Part shown: positions 59,500-64,000 of the stretch, one piece after another
How the letters are laid out: every line of letters starts with the position of its first letter
Numbering within the stretch: position 1 is the stretch's first letter
Source of the DNA: Paenibacillus piri
GTDB taxonomy: Bacteria; Bacillota; Bacilli; Paenibacillales; NBRC-103111
Length of the DNA: 64,000 nt
Direction: 5' to 3'
Assembly (NCBI RefSeq): GCF_004354045.1
Contig: NZ_SMRT01000010.1
Location: forward strand, 115,580-179,579
Program-made: the position numbers and the translations under genes
The notes under the pieces: generated by a model
Told to the model about the DNA's origin: nothing
Database searches by the model: none
What the model saw: only the letters and a program-made list of their open reading frames with translations

Positions 59500-62385
59500 T
59501 TAAACCGATATGGTAAGGAAGGCCGTACGAAGGCCCGCGCTGGCGACGCTGACAACGGACACATGCTTGCGCGAGGAACCGTTCGCGCCGTCTGTTGCAT
59601 CTCCTGCGCCTGTGTTTGTGCTGGCATTTGCGCCTTCAGCCGCGCTTGCTGCTATTTGTGCGCCCGTCGCCGGCCCTGCGCTTACGCCCGCGGATGCGCC
59701 GCTCGCCGCGTTCACAGCCGCTCCGGCAGCCGCTGTGCCGCTGGCGGCTGCACCTGCCGCGACCGTTCCGGCCGTCGCGCTGCTTGCGCCGGCGCCGGAC
59801 GCCGGACCGCTGGCGGAGACGAAGCCGGTTACCGGCACGCATGCCGCCGCGCCGCCGGACGGATCGACCGCGATCCGCGCCCGCCCGTTGGCCAGCTGAA
59901 CCAGGCTGGAGCCGCGCACCGTGCCTTGACGGTCGATCAGCTTGCCGTCGCCCGTCAGCCCGAAGCGGACGAAGTCGGTCGCGTCGAGACAGAGCACGCC
60001 CTGCCCATCATACGCGAGCGCTTCGACCAGAATGGTGCCGTCCGCCTGCGGCTGCGCGTTCAGCCGCAGCTCGGCAGGTTGTCCCCAGCTCTCCGTCTGA
60101 TACTCGAACGTCAGCTCGTCGGTTACGGTGACGCCGTTTTTCACCGCGATCACCTTCACATGGTTCGTTCCCGGCTGCAGCGCCGTTTCCCAACGCAGTC
60201 CGGCTGCCGGGAAGTTTTGCGAATCGCGCTTCTTCACCCCGAGGCTGACGCCGTTCAGGAGCAGCTCCGCTTCCGGACAGTTCGAATACACCTTAATGCT
60301 CTTCACCTCATCGGCCCGTCCCCAGCGAACCGGCATCGTATGGCCGTATATGCGCACCATCGGCTTTTCCGTCCAAAACGATTGGTAAACGTAATAGGCT
60401 TCCTTTTTCGTAAAATCGCGCTCGATAATGCCCTTCATATTCAAATACGGAATCGGCGAATCCGGACGAACCGGCGTCGCAAAATCTTTGAACGCCCATT
60501 GGGCGGCGCCCGTCAGCCAGCCCATCGTTTCTTGCGACTTCAAATACCAGTCGATCATTTCGCAGAAGTAGGTCTCCGACCAGTCGCCGTCGCGCGAGAC
60601 GCGCGGCTCGCCGCCGGTCAGCATGTAATCGCCGTCGCGCTCATCCGTGCTGCCGTCGCCTTTCTTGATGAATTCGAAGCCGGTATACGTTTTCTCGACA
60701 TGGCGCGCTGCCAAATTGTCCGCTCCCCATTCCATATGGAAGAAGGAATCGACCTGCTCGAACGCCTGGCGGCTGCTTTCCTCGTAATCGGTATAAATGC
60801 CCCGGTACCAGCCGGCCCAGATCGAAGGCGAGTACACGTCAATGATATCTTTGCAAAAGTCGCAGCGGCGAATCGCGGTCAATCGGCTCGGGTCCAACCG
60901 ATGCGACAGCTCATGCAGTTCTTTCATAAACGCGCGAATTTCCTGCTGATCGAAATAATCGAAGTCGCATTCCCAATCGTTCTCATTGCCGAGGCCCCAC
61001 AAAATAACCGAAGGGTGATTGTAATGCTGCTCGATCATCGCGGTCAGCATATCGTGGCACTGCTGCCGGTATTGCTCGCCGCCCAGACCGCCGCGGCACC
61101 ATGGGATTTCTTCCCAGACGAGAATGCCGAGCTCATCGCACAGCTCAAGCACGATCCGCGACTGCTGGTAATGGCCGAGGCGAATAAAATTCGCGCCCAT
61201 ATCCTTGATCAGCTGCATCTCGGTGCGGATCATCTCCTCGGTCATCGCCGGCCCTACGCCTGCGTGATCCTCATGGCGGTGCGTGCCGCGCAGCAGCAGC
61301 CGCTCGCCGTTCAGCTTGAACGGGCCCTGCTTCACAAATTCGAAGCTGCGCACGCCGAAGCGCTCCGTCAGTCGGGTACCGGTTGCGCCGGGTACGTCCG
61401 CCGCTTGCCCGCTCTCGCCACCCAAGACGCCTGCTTCTCCATTTGGCTGCCCTTCCATCACAGTTGTCGCTCCGCTCCTGATGCCGGTTTCTGTCACAAC
61501 TGGGACCGTATGCTGTCCTTCACCTACTCCGTCTGCTCCTCCTTCCGGCTGACCAGCCATGGAAGCTGCCGATCCACTGCCGACACCCGCTGCAGCTGCC
61601 AGCTCCACCGTGCAGCTGTACAAATACGGCTGCTCCGTCGTCCACAGCGCCGGGTTGTCCAGCCGGTACTCAACCAGCTGCTTCGCCCCGCTCCATGGCT
61701 TCGACCGCAATCCAAACCGCTCCAGCTCCCTGCCTTCGCTATCGTTCAGACGTACCGTCAGATCCAGCTCATCCTGCAGCTTCAACGGATTGTACAGCGT
61801 GCCGAGCACTGCAATCCGGCAGCTGCCGCGGTCATCGGCCAGCTCCGCCCGTACATGAACGCGCTCCAGCGAAACCGCCGGAACGTATACCAGGTTCATA
61901 TACCGGTAAATCCCGCCGTACAGATTGAAATCGCTCGCATCCGACGGAATCGTCTCCAGCTCCCGGCTGTTATCGCAAGCGACAGCCACCGGAATAAGCC
62001 CCTTATATCGCTCGATCGCACGCGCTTCCTCGACCGCGTCGGTAATATCGATCGTAAACTCGTCGTAGCCGCCCAGATGCGAGCCGACTTTTTGCGTGTA
62101 CACATAAACGTCCGTCCTTTGCCCCGCCCCTTCAAAATGGAGCAGCGTTCGCCCCTGTGGATAAGGATTGTTGACGTGCAGCTTCGTCCGGTACCAGCCT
62201 TGCCCCTGATAATACTTCCCGTCGGGGTCGAGCACGTCCAATCCGTTGTACGAATGCGGCAGCTCCACTGCGTGCCACGGTACATTGTAGTGATTTTGCA
62301 GCTTGTCCTGACGCCATACCTCCCAAGGTCCGCCCAAGCTTCCGCGGTGATGCTCCCATCCTTGATTCAACCGTTGCTTGATCAC
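59500..62385 (-). CDS. GH2-family glycoside hydrolase (beta-galactosidase/glucuronidase type)
   Basis: An enzyme of about 960 residues with sugar-binding, immunoglobulin-like and TIM-barrel domains. The acid/base Glu is in ILWGLGNENDWE, the nucleophile Glu in FFHMEWGAD, with RGTHRHEDHAGVG and FIRLGHYQQSR at the barrel start. Two low-complexity inserts are unusual. One of about 70 residues in the second domain is Gly/Ala rich (after CTVELAAAAG); another of about 100 Ala/Gly/Ser residues lies before the last 20. No signal peptide. The ATG at 62394 touches AGGAGG; GTG 62385 is better spaced and is used here. Confidence 0.88.
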   Translation of the reverse strand: MIKQRLNQGWEHHRGSLGGPWEVWRQDKLQNHYNVPWHAVELPHSYNGLDVLDPDGKYYQGQGWYRTKLHVNNPYPQGRTLLHFEGAGQRTDVYVYTQKVGSHLGGYDEFTIDITDAVEEARAIERYKGLIPVAVACDNSRELETIPSDASDFNLYGGIYRYMNLVYVPAVSLERVHVRAELADDRGSCRIAVLGTLYNPLKLQDELDLTVRLNDSEGRELERFGLRSKPWSGAKQLVEYRLDNPALWTTEQPYLYSCTVELAAAAGVGSGSAASMAGQPEGGADGVGEGQHTVPVVTETGIRSGATTVMEGQPNGEAGVLGGESGQAADVPGATGTRLTERFGVRSFEFVKQGPFKLNGERLLLRGTHRHEDHAGVGPAMTEEMIRTEMQLIKDMGANFIRLGHYQQSRIVLELCDELGILVWEEIPWCRGGLGGEQYRQQCHDMLTAMIEQHYNHPSVILWGLGNENDWECDFDYFDQQEIRAFMKELHELSHRLDPSRLTAIRRCDFCKDIIDVYSPSIWAGWYRGIYTDYEESSRQAFEQVDSFFHMEWGADNLAARHVEKTYTGFEFIKKGDGSTDERDGDYMLTGGEPRVSRDGDWSETYFCEMIDWYLKSQETMGWLTGAAQWAFKDFATPVRPDSPIPYLNMKGIIERDFTKKEAYYVYQSFWTEKPMVRIYGHTMPVRWGRADEVKSIKVYSNCPEAELLLNGVSLGVKKRDSQNFPAAGLRWETALQPGTNHVKVIAVKNGVTVTDELTFEYQTESWGQPAELRLNAQPQADGTILVEALAYDGQGVLCLDATDFVRFGLTGDGKLIDRQGTVRGSSLVQLANGRARIAVDPSGGAAACVPVTGFVSASGPASGAGASSATAGTVAAGAAASGTAAAGAAVNAASGASAGVSAGPATGAQIAASAAEGANASTNTGAGDATDGANGSSRKHVSVVSVASAGLRTAFLTISV

Positions 62386-62556
62386 TTGCCTCATCCTCCT
62401 ATTATCCGTTTCATTTGCGCTGCACAGGCTGTAAGTAGTCGGGACATACGTCTTGATTCTATACCGTTAGCTTAACAAAATTTGACGCGGCAATGTTTGG
62501 CCTATTTATGATAAAATGTTGCTGTGTTACGGTTGATTTTGGCGAGGTGAGACGCA

Positions 62557-63468
62557 TTGAAAATTATGAACTATATGAACCTGAACCAGTACCCGGTCCA
62601 GCTCTCGTTCAGCCGCGACCGGACGGATGAATTTACGGACATTTTTCACGCACATCAGGGCATGGAGCTGCTGTATGTCCATCAAGGGCATGGCAATATC
62701 GTTGTCAATCAACAGATTATTGAGCAGGCCTCCGGCTATCTTGTCTTTTTTCGCCCTTTTCAGCTGCACCGCATTCATATGGAAATCGGCCCTGGCTCCC
62801 CTTATATCCGCTCCTTGTTCGTCTTCGAGCCTTCCGTGCTCGACAGCTTTCTCGCCCCGTTCGCCTCGCTGCAGCTGTTTTTCCGGCATATGTGGAAAAG
62901 CCCCGCCTGCCCGCAGGTATTTACCGGACTTCCGAAGGAACGGGTCGAGTGGCTGATGGACGATTACCGGCAGCGGCTCGCCGCCGTGCCGCCGGAAGAG
63001 CTGCTCGAGGAACAGATGCTGTTCCTTGTCGCCCTGCTGCAGCTGCTCAAAAGCTGCGAGGGATCGATTATGGTTACGGGTTCGCCGCTCAAGACGAAAT
63101 CGACCGCGGCCGAGCTCGTGATGGAATGGATCGAGGAGCATTACATGGAAGAATTTCAGCTGGACCGGCTGGCCAAAGCGGTGCATTTGTCGCCGAACCA
63201 TGTGTCCGCCGTATTCCGGCAAACTATCGGCGCGAACATTACCGAGTATTTGACCGCCCGCCGCATCCGCCAAGCGTGCTGGCTGCTGAAAACGAGCGAC
63301 ATGTCCGTGCAGGAAATCGGCCGGTCGGTCGGGCTGAGCAATTTCTCCTATTTTTGCCAGCTGTTCAAAAAGCATGTCGGGCTGAGCCCTTACCGGTTTA
63401 AAAAGTCCGAAGCGCCGCAAAGCACCCGCGCGCATGCGGGCATTCAGGAGCGATTGCCGCTTCCGTAA
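62557..63468 (+). CDS. AraC-family regulator
   Basis: A 303-residue AraC protein. The N-terminal cupin-like part has FHAHQGMELLYVHQGHGNIV and GYLVFFRPFQLHRI. The DNA-binding part is FQLDRLAKAVHLSPNHVSAVFRQTIG and SVQEIGRSVGLSNFSYFCQLFKKHVGLSPYRFK. TTG 62557 follows GAGGTGA at 7 nt. It is divergent from the GH2 gene across 171 bp and is the likely activator of the glycosidases. Confidence 0.9.
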   Translation: MKIMNYMNLNQYPVQLSFSRDRTDEFTDIFHAHQGMELLYVHQGHGNIVVNQQIIEQASGYLVFFRPFQLHRIHMEIGPGSPYIRSLFVFEPSVLDSFLAPFASLQLFFRHMWKSPACPQVFTGLPKERVEWLMDDYRQRLAAVPPEELLEEQMLFLVALLQLLKSCEGSIMVTGSPLKTKSTAAELVMEWIEEHYMEEFQLDRLAKAVHLSPNHVSAVFRQTIGANITEYLTARRIRQACWLLKTSDMSVQEIGRSVGLSNFSYFCQLFKKHVGLSPYRFKKSEAPQSTRAHAGIQERLPLP

Positions 63469-63700
63469 GCGATCGGCTCCTGGGAGATCGGCCTAAAAAT
63501 AACATTCGCACTGGCGGTCCAGAGCGTACACAGAAAGCAAGGCGCTAAAAGTGAACGGCCCCGATCTGGCGAAAAGCTGCTTTGTGGAGGTTAAACGGAG
63601 AGCAGACAGCTACGAAATGGGACCTGGTCCTGCGTATTCATTCACGCAGCGGCGGCGCTTGTTTGGATTTACCCAGCGCCGCTCTCTCGAGGCCGCAGCG
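63469..63700. other. Intergenic stretch
   Basis: No gene of convincing pattern after the AraC stop; a plus-strand frame of 69 codons runs across it and the repeats and is rejected. Confidence 0.4.
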
Positions 63701-63898
63701 TAACGGACTGAGAAACCGTTATTCGGCCCGATTTCTGCTTATCGGGGTTGTAATGGACTGGAGAAGCGTTATACGGGCCGCCAATCATTGATTTGCACCT
63801 CTTGCTGCGAAATAGGGTCTCCTCGGTCCGTAACATTTTGAAAAACCATCATTTGGCCGCAAATAAGGAATCTGGGGTCCGTTACGGTAATAGTGCCG
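63701..63898. repeat. Degenerate interspersed repeats with a TAACGGAC core
   Basis: TAACGGACTGAGAAACCGTT at 63701 and TAATGGACTGGAGAAGCGTT at 63751 are near copies 50 bp apart. Each is followed by AT and CGGCC or CGGGCC. Reverse-oriented forms GGTCCGTAAC (63825) and GGTCCGTTACGG (63877) follow. This resembles intergenic repeats common in Paenibacillus genomes. Confidence 0.6.
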
Positions 63899-63947
63899 TT
63901 CGATGGACATGGATGGTGCGATTGTACAGAGCTTTACAGAGGTTTGT

Positions 63948-64000
63948 GGGGTTGCCGGGGTTGCTGGGGTTGCCGGGGTTGCCGGGGTTGCTGGGGTTGC
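63948..64000. repeat. 9-bp G-rich tandem repeat to the window edge
   Basis: Nearly six copies of GGGGTTGC plus C or T, starting at 63948 and running off the window. Each copy supplies a run of four G. Confidence 0.9.

Noticed and set aside
59563..62475. 970-codon plus-strand frame opposite GH2
   Set aside because: Caused by high GC on the antisense strand; no domain pattern, while the minus strand has all GH2 motifs.
1..64000. CRISPR array
   Set aside because: No regularly spaced repeats with unique spacers were seen; the short arrays present are operators, coding repeats or the 9-bp G-rich repeat.

Overview
The window looks like chromosomal DNA of a Paenibacillus-type Firmicute. The evidence is strong AGGAGG ribosome sites with frequent TTG/GTG starts, S-layer-homology (SLH) surface proteins, AraC regulators beside GH88 and GH2 glycosidases, a YerC-type TrpR protein and an RlmD-type methyltransferase. 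Most genes have moderate GC; several blocks (about 35.8-42.1 kb and 48.4-50.8 kb) are clearly AT-rich and look acquired.

Layout. 0-3.3 kb: two-component locus (start of a response regulator, plus a hybrid sensor kinase broken by a frameshift). 3.6-6.1 kb: BlaI-type repressor, M56 membrane metalloprotease and a secreted stalk-domain protein behind a promoter carrying two operators. 6.3-10.5 kb: two SLH proteins flanking an IS110 remnant. 10.6-13.2 kb: MFS exporter and two small enzyme-like proteins. 13.5-18.0 kb: a two-gene EVE-McrB / DUF2357-nuclease system (type IV restriction). 18.3-19.2 kb: a small unknown gene and an XRE regulator.

19.4-34.8 kb is the most remarkable part, an RNA-repair region. 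RtcB ligase, a small frameshifted partner, a COG3541 nucleotidyltransferase and a TROVE/Ro-like protein lie in one run. They are headed by an array of three Y-RNA-like elements that share a Ro-type stem. The outermost contains a complete tRNA cloverleaf in circularly permuted order. Two WYL regulators diverge from the array. Further on are a NADAR glycosidase with an ATP-grasp protein, a TatD nuclease with KptA RNA 2'-phosphotransferase, and the decaying remains of a kinase-phosphatase-ligase Pnkp gene.

35.0-40.9 kb: DeoR regulator, then an AT-rich ABC importer with a phosphodiesterase, plausibly for uptake and cleavage of a phosphodiester. 40.9-42.1 kb: fragment of a transposon ATPase and an aminoglycoside phosphotransferase. 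42.2-44.9 kb: a duplicated RlmD tail, then an SRPBCC-ArsR-DUF998-VOC operon behind three tandem 16-bp repeats. 45.5-50.8 kb: secreted repeat protein, broken Rpn transposase/nuclease, HsdS tail and two unknown genes. 51.0-55.9 kb: housekeeping genes (RlmD, lipid kinase, CbiX-like, YerC) and a glycine-rich protein. 56.1-63.5 kb: carbohydrate locus (ThuA, two AraC regulators, GH88, GH2). The window ends in intergenic repeats and a G-rich 9-bp tandem repeat.
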